A stretch of DNA of 64,000 nucleotides. It comes from JAOTVV01 sp041602035 (lineage in GTDB: Bacteria > Gemmatimonadota > Gemmatimonadetes > Gemmatimonadales > GWC2-71-9). Shown here piece by piece: positions 8,064-15,486 of this stretch; position 1 is the stretch's first letter, and each line of letters starts with the position of its first letter. The stretch spans positions 1 to 64,000 of the forward strand of contig JBFIHA010000015.1 in NCBI GenBank assembly GCA_041602035.1, in the 5' to 3' direction. Position numbers and translations under genes: made by a program. The notes beneath the pieces were generated by a model. It saw nothing but the letters and a program-made list of their open reading frames with translations, had not been told where the DNA came from and did not search any database.

Positions 8064-10139
8064 TCATCGCCTCCGAACGGTGCGAATGCGGTCGCCCTGG
8101 GTGGTGCGTCGCAGTACCTCCATCCCTTCCTGGACCTCGCCGAACACCGTGTACGTCCCGTCCAGGTGCGGCTGCGGTCCGAGCGTGATGAAGAGTTGAC
8201 TGCCGCCGGTGTCCGGGCCCGACAGCGCCAACCCGACCGTGCCGGTGTCATACCGCCGCCGGTTCACCTCGTCGCGCAGCGCGAACCCGGGCCCGCCCCA
8301 GCCGTCACCGCGCGGGTCACCGCCCTGCACCACGAAGTCGGGAACCACACGATGCCAGGTGGTGCCGTCGAAGAAGCCTCGGTCCACGAGCTCGAGCACC
8401 GCATTGGCGGTCATGGGCGCATCGGCGGCGTAGAGCGCGATGACGACCGCCCCGCGCTCCGTGTCCAGGAGCAGGCTCGGCACCGTGCCGTTCCGTTCGG
8501 CCGGCAGGAGCAACGACCGGGCGATCGCACGGTAGTCATCGAGATCCCTGCCCGTCTCAGCCGGGAAGGCCGGACCCCATCGCTGCGCCGCTACCGCGAG
8601 GTGGCGCTCCGCTGCTCGCCGCACCAAGTAATCGTCACAGGTGGGAAATCGGGACAGGAATCGATCTTCGACCGTGTAGGCCGGTGTGGGGCCGAGGGCG
8701 GCGATGGCTCCCAGCGCCTCCACGATCGCGATGCGGGCGTCGGGAACGGGATCTCGCTGCGCCCGCGCGTATGCATCGACCAGCGCAGCGATCTCGGTCG
8801 GCGACGGCGCGTCACGCACCGCGCCCGCCGCGAGCGCTCGCACCACGGGGTCGGGATGGGACAAGAGCTCCGGCGCGAGTTCTCGCGCCCAGCTGCTGTC
8901 CGTGCGGCCCAACGCCGTGAGGGCCGCGCCCGCGACCCGCCCATCGGCATCGCCAAGCAGCCGCTCGAGCCACGCGATGGCCGTATCGCCGCCGAGCACA
9001 CCGAGCGCCGAGGCGCCGGACGCTCGAAATCGCCAGTCCGAATCGGTGATCCACGCGGCTGCGCGCCGGATGGCCGTGCCGCGGTCCACGCGGGAGAGTC
9101 CCAGCAGCGCCTCGCGACGCATGGCGAACACCCGGTCGCGCTCCGACTCGGCCAACGCGCCCTGCGCTCCGGGACCACCCAGCCGGCCGAGGGCCGCCAC
9201 TGCCTGGACGCGAACGTTGATGTCGGAGTCGCCAAGCCGATCGAGCGCCACGCCGGTTAGCGCCGGATCGCCGTAGGTCGCCAAGGCGTTCAACGCCTGG
9301 ATACGCACGCCGGGGTTCTCATCGTCGGCGAGCCGGGCCACGACTTGCGCCACCGCCGAGCGTCCGAGATTGGCCGAATCGGCAAAGCTGGCCGTCAAAG
9401 CCCGCACGGCGACGGATCGAATCCGGGCATCGGTATCGTTGGTGGCGTTGAGCAGCACCCCACCGGCTTCTGGAATGCGCAGGCGCGCCAGCGAATAGAT
9501 CGCGCGGCGTCGCACGTCGGGGGCGTCGAGCGACGCGAGTCGCCGCAGCGTGGCTCCCGGCGCCGCGGTCGCCAGACGCCACGCCTCACCCACGGCCTGC
9601 ACCGCGATGGGCGCCGCGGCACCCGACTCGAGCCCACTCGTGGCCTGCGTGAGCAGCTCGTCGATGGCGCGCGCCGCTTGGGCGCCTCCGATCATGGCGA
9701 GCGCCGTCGCGGCCTCGACCGCACCGCTCCCCGGCGAGCGCACAAGATCCAGCGCACGGTCGCGCAGCGGCGGCACCGCACTCGGATCACCGAGCAGGCC
9801 AAGGGCAAACGCGGCCACCTCCTGCACCGTGCTGTCCGTATCGCCGAGCAGCTCGACCAACAGCGGCGTGCCGGCCGTGGCCTCGATACGACCCACCGCC
9901 AGCGCGGCATGCCGGCGCACGACCGGGTCCGGGTGCCGAGTAGCTGCTTGGAACAGCGCTAGGTCGAAGCGGCGCGCGTCTTCCGCCGCCAAAATACCCG
10001 CGAGTTGATCGACGACCGCTTCGTCCTGGGCGCGGACGGGGGTCGTGAAGGAGAGGAGAAGAACGAGGCTAGAGACGCACCGGATCGGGAACCGGTTCCA
10101 GCTTGGCGCGAACCTCCGGAGGGATCGTCGTGAGCACAT
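8064..10139 (-). CDS. HEAT-repeat protein with C-terminal cyclophilin-type peptidyl-prolyl isomerase
   Basis: 691-residue exported protein. A signal peptide is visible (hydrophobic segment at about residues 20-36, VRAQ cleavage region). Residues ~40-510 are HEAT repeats (for example DPVVRRHAALAVGRIEA, DINVRVQAVAALGRLG). Residues ~540-690 form a cyclophilin domain with the catalytic HRVVPDFVVQGGDP, the TGGSQLFITL motif and LDGTYTVFGEV. The fold suggests a periplasmic proline isomerase or chaperone with a protein-binding scaffold. The ATG at 10139 gives a 71-base overlap with the thioesterase gene. A later start is possible, but none with ATG, GTG or TTG lies before the hydrophobic helix. Confidence 0.88.
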   Translation of the reverse strand: MCSRRSLRRFAPSWNRFPIRCVSSLVLLLSFTTPVRAQDEAVVDQLAGILAAEDARRFDLALFQAATRHPDPVVRRHAALAVGRIEATAGTPLLVELLGDTDSTVQEVAAFALGLLGDPSAVPPLRDRALDLVRSPGSGAVEAATALAMIGGAQAARAIDELLTQATSGLESGAAAPIAVQAVGEAWRLATAAPGATLRRLASLDAPDVRRRAIYSLARLRIPEAGGVLLNATNDTDARIRSVAVRALTASFADSANLGRSAVAQVVARLADDENPGVRIQALNALATYGDPALTGVALDRLGDSDINVRVQAVAALGRLGGPGAQGALAESERDRVFAMRREALLGLSRVDRGTAIRRAAAWITDSDWRFRASGASALGVLGGDTAIAWLERLLGDADGRVAGAALTALGRTDSSWARELAPELLSHPDPVVRALAAGAVRDAPSPTEIAALVDAYARAQRDPVPDARIAIVEALGAIAALGPTPAYTVEDRFLSRFPTCDDYLVRRAAERHLAVAAQRWGPAFPAETGRDLDDYRAIARSLLLPAERNGTVPSLLLDTERGAVVIALYAADAPMTANAVLELVDRGFFDGTTWHRVVPDFVVQGGDPRGDGWGGPGFALRDEVNRRRYDTGTVGLALSGPDTGGSQLFITLGPQPHLDGTYTVFGEVQEGMEVLRRTTQGDRIRTVRRR

Positions 10140-10488
10140 AATTCGAATCTACCGCCACCAGCGACGTTTGTGCCGTGGCGAGCAGGAGCCCGTCGTCGGA
10201 CCGCTCGACCGCATAGCCGAACGAGACGCGGCGGCTTGCGACATCTCGTACCCAGCACCGCACGCGGAGAAGGTCGTCGAAGCGCGCAGCCTGGCGGAAC
10301 CGCACCTGCGCGTCGACGACCGGGAGCTTCAGACCTTGTAGCTCCAACTCCCGGTAGCTTACCCCCCGGCGCCGCATGTGATCCGTGCGCGCGGCCTCGC
10401 ACCACACCAAGTAGTGCGAATGATGGGCGACGCCCATTTGGTCGGTTTCGGCATACCGCACGCGGAACTCGTACGCCGTGATATCCAT
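10069..10488 (-). CDS. Acyl-CoA thioesterase, hotdog (4HBT/YbgC) family
   Basis: 139-residue hotdog-fold thioesterase that would hydrolyse an acyl-CoA to the acid and CoA. It carries the YbgC-type signature VRYAETDQMGVAHHSHYL with the catalytic Asp (YAETDQMG), and WCEAARTD helix residues. No N-terminal extension is present, so nothing marks it as encapsulated. It begins 25 bases after the last BMC-P gene on the same strand and probably shares its transcript. Its link to the microcompartment is inference; the family is also common in envelope (Tol-Pal) neighbourhoods. Confidence 0.88.
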   Translation of the reverse strand: MDITAYEFRVRYAETDQMGVAHHSHYLVWCEAARTDHMRRRGVSYRELELQGLKLPVVDAQVRFRQAARFDDLLRVRCWVRDVASRRVSFGYAVERSDDGLLLATAQTSLVAVDSNYVLTTIPPEVRAKLEPVPDPVRL

Positions 10489-10513
10489 ACTGTGAGCGCT
10501 GGTTTCGGTTCAG

Positions 10514-10786
10514 TCAGTTGGCGAGTGCGACCTCGTCCACCACCCCGACGATGACGGCTCGTACGGCGCCGGGATCGAGGCCGAGAATCTGTCGCGCGCC
10601 GTTGCCCTCGTCGAGGACGAGGACGGTATCGCCCGGTCCGGCCTGGGCGACGTCCACCGCGATATCGTACGTCCCGGACTCAGCGGCATCGAGATTCAGC
10701 CGATCCACCAACAGGAGACGGCGCCCCTCCAAGTGCGGAATCTTGATGGTGGCGACCACGGTCCCGACAACTTTGCCAATGTACAT
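10514..10786 (-). CDS. BMC-P pentameric vertex protein (EutN/CcmL family), copy 1
   Basis: 90-residue shell protein of the EutN/CcmL family, which caps the twelve vertices of a microcompartment as pentamers. Opening MYIGKVVGTVVATIK, the central strand RLLLVDRLNL, AGPGDTVLVLDEGNGAR and the C-terminal VRAVIVGVVDEV match the family. It lies 2 bases after copy 2. It differs clearly from the other two BMC-P genes of the locus, so these are not recent duplicates. Confidence 0.95.
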   Translation of the reverse strand: MYIGKVVGTVVATIKIPHLEGRRLLLVDRLNLDAAESGTYDIAVDVAQAGPGDTVLVLDEGNGARQILGLDPGAVRAVIVGVVDEVALAN

Positions 10787-10788
10787 CG

Positions 10789-11112
10789 TCAGCCCGTACC
10801 GTGCGTGTCACGGTGCCAGATGGCCGTGGCGCCGCCGAGCCCGCGATCCATGCCGACGTGATCGACGAGACCCGTAATCGCGAGATCGACCGGAACGAAG
10901 ACGATCGGGAGCGCCTGCGCTGCTTCGCGACTTCCCACCACGAATACCAGATGGCCCGGTCCGGCCTGCGCGGTCGCATCGGCCGCCACCTGAGGATCAC
11001 CGCGCGGCTCGCGAATCTCGTCGAGGGGCTGGACGACGAGGAGTTTCACTCCCTCGAGCCCGTCATACTTGCTCGTGGCAACCACCGTGCCGATCACGCG
11101 AGCGAATTTCAC
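10789..11112 (-). CDS. BMC-P pentameric vertex protein (EutN/CcmL family), copy 2
   Basis: 107-residue EutN/CcmL-type vertex protein starting at GTG 11112, where GTGA overlaps the stop of the BMC-T gene. Family segments: VKFARVIGTVVATSKYDGL, LLVVQPLDEI, AGPGHLVFVVGSREA, and ITGLVDHVGM near the end. About 15 extra C-terminal residues run past the usual fold. A longer reading to 11166 exists but would lie inside the BMC-T gene. Confidence 0.93.
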   Translation of the reverse strand: MKFARVIGTVVATSKYDGLEGVKLLVVQPLDEIREPRGDPQVAADATAQAGPGHLVFVVGSREAAQALPIVFVPVDLAITGLVDHVGMDRGLGGATAIWHRDTHGTG

Positions 11113-11729
11113 AACCGCTCCAGCACGCGCGCGCTGAATCGGGTCGCATCGGACACGTTGGTCCACATGTCGCGGTGCAGCTGGGGGATCACCACCTTGC
11201 GAACCAACAGCCCCGGCCGTGGCAGCGCGCCGGCACCGAGGTCCACGGCGGCCTCGACGTCCGCCACCACGCCGGAGTACAGCACGATGCCCTTCCCACC
11301 CAGGCCGTCGGCGAGCCGCACTTCCACGAGGTGAACAGCGGCCCCCTTGATGCCTGCGTCGGCGGCGTGGATCGCTGCAGCCACTGTCGAGGTCTCGACG
11401 ACCCCGAGCGCCTCCGTGACATCGGGCATGCGCCCGCCCCCGATCGCGTCCACTACCTCGGGGTGCACGTGCGGCAGGAACACGTAATCGAGCACCGTGT
11501 CCCCGCCCACGTCCCGTCCTGCCGCCAAGGATTCCTGCACTTCCGCCACGGTGCCACCGATGAGCACGAGGTACCGCCCGGGCTGCACCGTGCCCGCCTT
11601 CAGGATGTCGATCTCGGCCCGCTTGGCCATGGCGTCGGCCGCCTCGATGCCCACGGCGACGCTGCTGAAATCGACCAGGGCCAGCGCGGGCTCGATACTG
11701 CTGCGTGAGGTCGGCATTGTCGCCATCAC
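11109..11729 (-). CDS. BMC-T trimeric shell protein, PduT-like (tandem BMC domains)
   Basis: About 206 residues with two BMC domains: first ALALVDFSSVAVGIEAADAMAK, second EALGVVETSTVAAAIHAADAG with KGIVLYSGVVADVEAAVD. Three copies would form a pseudo-hexameric facet tile. The C-terminal tail (VIPQLHRDMW) resembles PduT. There is no Cys anywhere, so the pore Fe-S ligand known from PduT is absent. Start is either GTG 11729 (GTGA overlap with the dehydrogenase stop) or ATG 11726 (TGATG); the difference is one residue. Confidence 0.93.
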   Translation of the reverse strand: MMATMPTSRSSIEPALALVDFSSVAVGIEAADAMAKRAEIDILKAGTVQPGRYLVLIGGTVAEVQESLAAGRDVGGDTVLDYVFLPHVHPEVVDAIGGGRMPDVTEALGVVETSTVAAAIHAADAGIKGAAVHLVEVRLADGLGGKGIVLYSGVVADVEAAVDLGAGALPRPGLLVRKVVIPQLHRDMWTNVSDATRFSARVLERL

Positions 11730-13198
11730 ACGATCCGGAAGGAGTCCTTCAGCACACAGCGCCGAATGCGGCTGAAACTGATGGGGTTGGTGATCCCCTC
11801 CCCCGTGGGACTCGCAATGGTGAAAGAGCAGTAGCCCTCGCCGCCGTAGCCCAACCCGTCGAACGAGGCCCCGTTCTTGACGAAGATGCTGCAGTCGATC
11901 TCCCGAGCCATGCGGCTCAGATGATCGAGATGCTTGGAGTGCATGACCGCAGTGTGGCGGAATCCGTGCTCGGCGGCCTTGGCGAGGTCGATGCCTTCGT
12001 CGGCGTCACGCACTCGCACGAGCGGCAGGATCGGCATCATCTGCTCGCTGAACACAAGGGGGTCATCCCGGTCAACCTCGACCAGCACGAGTCGTACCTC
12101 GTCTCCCGCCTCGATACCGATCTCCCGAAGCAGCACCGCGGCGTTCTTCCCGATGAACTCGGTATTCATCTTCCCGGGCCGACCGGTCGTCGGGGGGGCC
12201 GTGAAGATCACGCGTCGCAGCCGGTCCAGCTCGCGTGCCTCGATCTCCACGGCCCCGTGCCGGACCATGACCTGCTTCAACTCGTCCGCGATCGACGCCA
12301 CCGCGAACACTTCCTTCTCGTCGGTGCACACGATGTTGTTGTCGAACGAAGAGCCCGCCACGATGTCACGTCCGGCCTGCTCGAGGTCGGCGGTCTCGTC
12401 CACGACCACGGGGGGATTGCCCGGCCCGGCACAGATGGCCCGTTTCCCGCTCTGCATGGCGGCGCGGACGACGCCGATGCCGCCCGTGACAGTCAGCAGG
12501 TTCACCTGGCGGTGGGTCATGAGCTGTTGCGCCGACTCGATGGTCGGTTCGGCGATCGCCGCCACGAGGTTTGCCGGCCCGCCCGCCTCGACGATCGCGT
12601 CGTTGATCAGCTGAACTGCGTGGTTGGAGCACTGCCTGGCGCCCGGGTGGGCGTTGAACACGACGGCGTTACCCGCCGCCACCATGCTCAGGCTGTTGCA
12701 GACCACCGTTGAGATGGGGTTGGTGCTCGGGGTGATCGATCCGATCACCCCGTAGGGGGCGAACTCGACCACCGTGAGCCCCCCGTCCCCGCTCCACGCG
12801 CCGGTCTCCAAGAACTCCGTCCCAGGAGCCTTGTTGGCATTGAGCAAAACCTTCTCGATCTTGTCCTCATACCGCCCCATTCCGGTTTCCTGCCACGCTT
12901 CGTACGCCAGTGGCTGCGCGTTCTCTCGGACCTTGCGCCGGATGTGGGCGATGATGTGCTCGCGCACGGAGAGCGGGAGATCGTGGAGTGCGCGGAACGC
13001 GTTCGCCGCGGCGCTCACCGCGCTCTCGACGTCGGCAAAGAGGTTCTCGCCATGACGAACCGCCGAAGCCGCCGGGGGTGGCTTCCGCCGAACGCCGACT
13101 CGCGCGGTCCGGTCCCCCGGCGGCGTGCGCTCGGCGTGGCGGAGCTCGGCATTCACGCGGTCGATGACCGCCTGAATCTGCTGGAGGTCCATGGTCAT
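11726..13198 (-). CDS. CoA-acylating aldehyde dehydrogenase (EutE/PduP-like) with encapsulation peptide
   Basis: Oxidises an aldehyde, most likely acetaldehyde from DeoC, to acyl-CoA with NAD+ and CoA. The 490-residue length fits EutE/PduP. Residues 3-19 (DLQQIQAVIDRVNAEL) form an amphipathic helix followed by a Pro/Arg-rich linker, the arrangement of a shell-targeting peptide. Catalytic Cys291 lies in NNIVCTDEKEVF; the cofactor region ITPSTNPISTVVCN is at about 155-168 and the TGG loop at about 238-240. It sits between shell genes, with ATGA overlaps on both sides. Substrate is inferred from its neighbours. Confidence 0.93.
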   Translation of the reverse strand: MTMDLQQIQAVIDRVNAELRHAERTPPGDRTARVGVRRKPPPAASAVRHGENLFADVESAVSAAANAFRALHDLPLSVREHIIAHIRRKVRENAQPLAYEAWQETGMGRYEDKIEKVLLNANKAPGTEFLETGAWSGDGGLTVVEFAPYGVIGSITPSTNPISTVVCNSLSMVAAGNAVVFNAHPGARQCSNHAVQLINDAIVEAGGPANLVAAIAEPTIESAQQLMTHRQVNLLTVTGGIGVVRAAMQSGKRAICAGPGNPPVVVDETADLEQAGRDIVAGSSFDNNIVCTDEKEVFAVASIADELKQVMVRHGAVEIEARELDRLRRVIFTAPPTTGRPGKMNTEFIGKNAAVLLREIGIEAGDEVRLVLVEVDRDDPLVFSEQMMPILPLVRVRDADEGIDLAKAAEHGFRHTAVMHSKHLDHLSRMAREIDCSIFVKNGASFDGLGYGGEGYCSFTIASPTGEGITNPISFSRIRRCVLKDSFRIV

Positions 13199-13494
13199 CC
13201 GTCCTTCGCCTTGTCGTACGTCACCGTGCCATCGACCTCCACCGTATCGACGATGGCCATGATAACGCCGTCCACCGGGCGTTTATCGGTCATCTTGGTC
13301 TGGCGGGCGGAACTCCCCGTCGCATACAGGACGACCTCGCCGAGGCCGGCACCGACAGCATCGGCGGCGACAACGTATCCGCCCTTGTCCTTTCCGCGGA
13401 CGTCCAGTTGCGTGAGCACGAGCAACTTGACGCCGTCCAAGGACGGCTCCTTGCGCGTCGCCACCAGCGTCCCGACCACTCTTCCTAGCAGCAT
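13195..13494 (-). CDS. BMC-P pentameric vertex protein (EutN/CcmL family), copy 3
   Basis: 99-residue EutN/CcmL protein: MLLGRVVGTLVATRKEP, LDGVKLLVLTQLDV, GAGLGEVVLYATGSSAR and VIMAIVDTVEVDG. It overlaps the dehydrogenase start by 4 bases and follows BMC-H after a 108-base gap that holds a hairpin. It is the BMC-P copy nearest the promoter and so perhaps the best expressed. Confidence 0.95.
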   Translation of the reverse strand: MLLGRVVGTLVATRKEPSLDGVKLLVLTQLDVRGKDKGGYVVAADAVGAGLGEVVLYATGSSARQTKMTDKRPVDGVIMAIVDTVEVDGTVTYDKAKDG

Positions 13495-13522
13495 AGACGA
13501 CTCCGTGTCCGCCGCAGACGTC

Positions 13523-13549
13523 CCGCACCCACGGATGGCGTGGGTGCGG
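13523..13549 (-). terminator. Hairpin between BMC-H and BMC-P, possible partial terminator
   Basis: A perfect 11-bp inverted repeat (arms 13523-13533 and 13539-13549, 5-base loop) lies in the 108-base gap between the BMC-H stop and the BMC-P start. No U tract follows, so complete termination is unlikely. An RNA-stability or attenuation role would let the major facet protein outnumber vertex proteins. Seen: the repeat; the role is inference. Confidence 0.5.
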
Positions 13550-13602
13550 TGCGGCGCCGGCTGGCAATCGGACCAGCCGTCAGAGGTTTGCTCGCCGCGG
13601 CC

Positions 13603-13926
13603 TCACTTCTTGGTCGCCTTCATTCCCTCGGTCTGGCGACCCAACGGCAGCGCGCGATCCACGTTCGCGTGCGGACGCGGGATGACGTGGATGGCCACCA
13701 GCTCCCCGACTTTCTTCGCGCCGGCGGCACCCGCCTCGACAGCCGCCTTGACGGCCGCCACGTCGCCACGCACCACGGCGGTCACGTGTCCGCCGCCAGT
13801 CTTCTCGTAGGCAACCAGCTCCACCTTGGCGGCCTTCACCATCGCATCGGCTGCCTCGACCATCGCCGGGTAGCTGCGCGTCTCGATCATGCCCAGCGCT
13901 TCGATCGCTAGATAATCCTCGGCCAT
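13603..13926 (-). CDS. BMC-H hexameric shell protein
   Basis: 107-residue single-domain BMC protein, the main facet tile of the shell. It shows IEALGMIETRSYPAMVEAADAM, the pore loop KTGGGHV, AVVRGDVAAVKAAVEAG and VIPRPH. ATG 13926 was chosen because GGAGG lies just upstream; an in-frame GTG at 13938 sits on top of that ribosome site. A Lys-rich tail follows the domain. It is the only BMC-H in the locus. Confidence 0.96.
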   Translation of the reverse strand: MAEDYLAIEALGMIETRSYPAMVEAADAMVKAAKVELVAYEKTGGGHVTAVVRGDVAAVKAAVEAGAAGAKKVGELVAIHVIPRPHANVDRALPLGRQTEGMKATKK

Positions 13927-13968
13927 TCCTGCCTCCACGACATCGGTTGAAGTCTCACGTTCCCGCTA

Positions 13969-14607
13969 TCAGTCACGGCGCTTCGTGTCTACCGCTCGAC
14001 CACCGGTCCCTTCGATGGCCGCTACCGCCGCGCCGTATCCCGCCATGATGTCCCGCTCCTCACCACCCAGGTACACGCGACCGAAACTCCCGAACGCGCG
14101 CACGTCGAGAATGCTGATGTTCGCTTCTTTCTCCGCCTCGTTGGCCGCGAGCGCCGCATAGCCGGCGGGCTCCACCTCGAGCACGTACAGTGTCTGCCCG
14201 GCGAGCAGCATGTGTCCGTAGCGCATGCGATTCACCAGCTGTACCTGGTGGGCGTCCACGTGCCGGATGATCTGACTCGACACCACCCGCGGCCTGATGC
14301 GATCCGACTCACTCAGGCCCAGCGCGCCCAGGATGGCGGCGCCCGCCGCCCGGACCTCCGCCTGTACCTCGTGATGCACCTCGAGCAGGCCGAACAGGCG
14401 CTCTACCACCTGCATGCCCGGTCGAACCCTGGTGGATTTGAGGGCGATGTCCGTGATGCGGTTGACCTCGATGCCGGGGGAGATCTCCACCCACAACGAG
14501 GTATCGCCCGGCAGCGGCAGGAAGCCGCGTGCCACGGTCCCGAGATACGCCGCATGCTGCGGCTGCAGACTGTCGAGGAAGGCATAGGTGCGGAGATCAA
14601 CGGTCAT
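13969..14607 (-). CDS. CsoS1D-type tandem BMC shell protein (BMC-T, double-layer type)
   Basis: 212-residue protein with two BMC-like halves that align with each other: LWVEISPGIEVNRITDIALK with FG and EV further on, and LYVLEVEPAGYAALAANEAEK with FG. Stretches such as RTYAFLDSLQPQ, GFLPLPGD, VNRITDIALK and the AANEAEK...ANI region closely match what I recall of carboxysomal CsoS1D. CsoS1D forms stacked trimers with a large gated pore; its Glu-Arg gate pair corresponds to Glu69-Arg70 (VERLFG) here. The ~50-residue N-terminal extension of cyanobacterial CsoS1D is missing. ATG 14607 has GAGGAG upstream; a GTG at 14613 is the alternative. Confidence 0.9.
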   Translation of the reverse strand: MTVDLRTYAFLDSLQPQHAAYLGTVARGFLPLPGDTSLWVEISPGIEVNRITDIALKSTRVRPGMQVVERLFGLLEVHHEVQAEVRAAGAAILGALGLSESDRIRPRVVSSQIIRHVDAHQVQLVNRMRYGHMLLAGQTLYVLEVEPAGYAALAANEAEKEANISILDVRAFGSFGRVYLGGEERDIMAGYGAAVAAIEGTGGRAVDTKRRD

Positions 14608-14616
14608 GCGCACTCC

Positions 14617-15486
14617 TCACGATTCGGCCTCCTGAATGATCCTCACGCTCGCGCTGGCGCCGATCCGACTGGCGCCCGCGGCAATCATCTTCTGGGCGTC
14701 GGCGTAGGTGCGGATTCCGCCGGCGGCCTTCACGCCTACCTGCGGCCCCACCACGTGTCGCATCAGGGCGACGTCTTCGGCCGTTGCGCCGCCCGGGCCG
14801 AAGCCCGTGGACGTCTTTACGAAATCGGCACCGGTGATCTTGGTGAGGTAGCTGGCCGCGACCTTCTCCTCGTCGGTGAGCAGGGCAGCCTCGATGATCA
14901 CTTTGAGGATCGCCCCGCCGGCATGGCAGGCCGTCGCCACCGCCGCGATGTCCCGTTCCACCAGCTCGTAGTCACGCGACTTGAGGGCCCCGACGTTGAT
15001 CACCATGTCCACCTCGGTCGCGCCGTCGCGGATCGCCTTCTGGGTCTCGAAGACCTTGGTCTCCGTGGAGGTGGCCCCCAGGGGGAATCCGACCACCGTA
15101 CACACCAGCACGTCACTGCCCTTCAAGAGATCCGAGCACAGCTTCACGTACGACGGATTCACACACACCGAGGCGAAGCCGAACTTGCGCGCCTCGTAGC
15201 ACAGCTGGGCGATCTCTTCCTGCGTGGCATCGGGCTTGAGCAGCGTGTGGTCGATCATGTGGCTGAGACTGCCGTCGGTGGGTGCCACGCCGAGGGTCGC
15301 GGCAATCCGGTCGGCGCCGGCGTCGACGACCGGCTGCACCCGATCCACGTATTCGCGCGGCGAGGCGGCCAGTGTGGCGCTCCCGTTGCCCGATCCCGCT
15401 GAGGTCCCGCGCTCCCGCACGTGGACCAACACCTGATGGGTGATCTGCTCAATGATCCGCTCGAGGGTATCGTCGTCAAACTGCAT
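14617..15486 (-). CDS. deoC: Deoxyribose-phosphate aldolase with N-terminal encapsulation peptide
   Basis: Cleaves 2-deoxy-D-ribose-5-phosphate to glyceraldehyde-3-phosphate and acetaldehyde. The 289 residues exceed the usual ~220 because of a ~75-residue N-terminal extension: an amphipathic helix (residues 5-26, TLERIIEQITHQVLVHV) and a Gly/Ser/Ala linker. The catalytic core has IDHTLLKPDAT, EVDMVINVGALKS (Asp160), the Schiff-base Lys224 in DFVKTSTGFG and Lys253 in GVKAAGGIR. ATG 15486 overlaps rpiB by 11 bases; GTG 15501 is an alternative five codons earlier. In this context it supplies the aldehyde to the shell-enclosed dehydrogenase. Confidence 0.94.
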   Translation of the reverse strand: MQFDDDTLERIIEQITHQVLVHVRERGTSAGSGNGSATLAASPREYVDRVQPVVDAGADRIAATLGVAPTDGSLSHMIDHTLLKPDATQEEIAQLCYEARKFGFASVCVNPSYVKLCSDLLKGSDVLVCTVVGFPLGATSTETKVFETQKAIRDGATEVDMVINVGALKSRDYELVERDIAAVATACHAGGAILKVIIEAALLTDEEKVAASYLTKITGADFVKTSTGFGPGGATAEDVALMRHVVGPQVGVKAAGGIRTYADAQKMIAAGASRIGASASVRIIQEAES

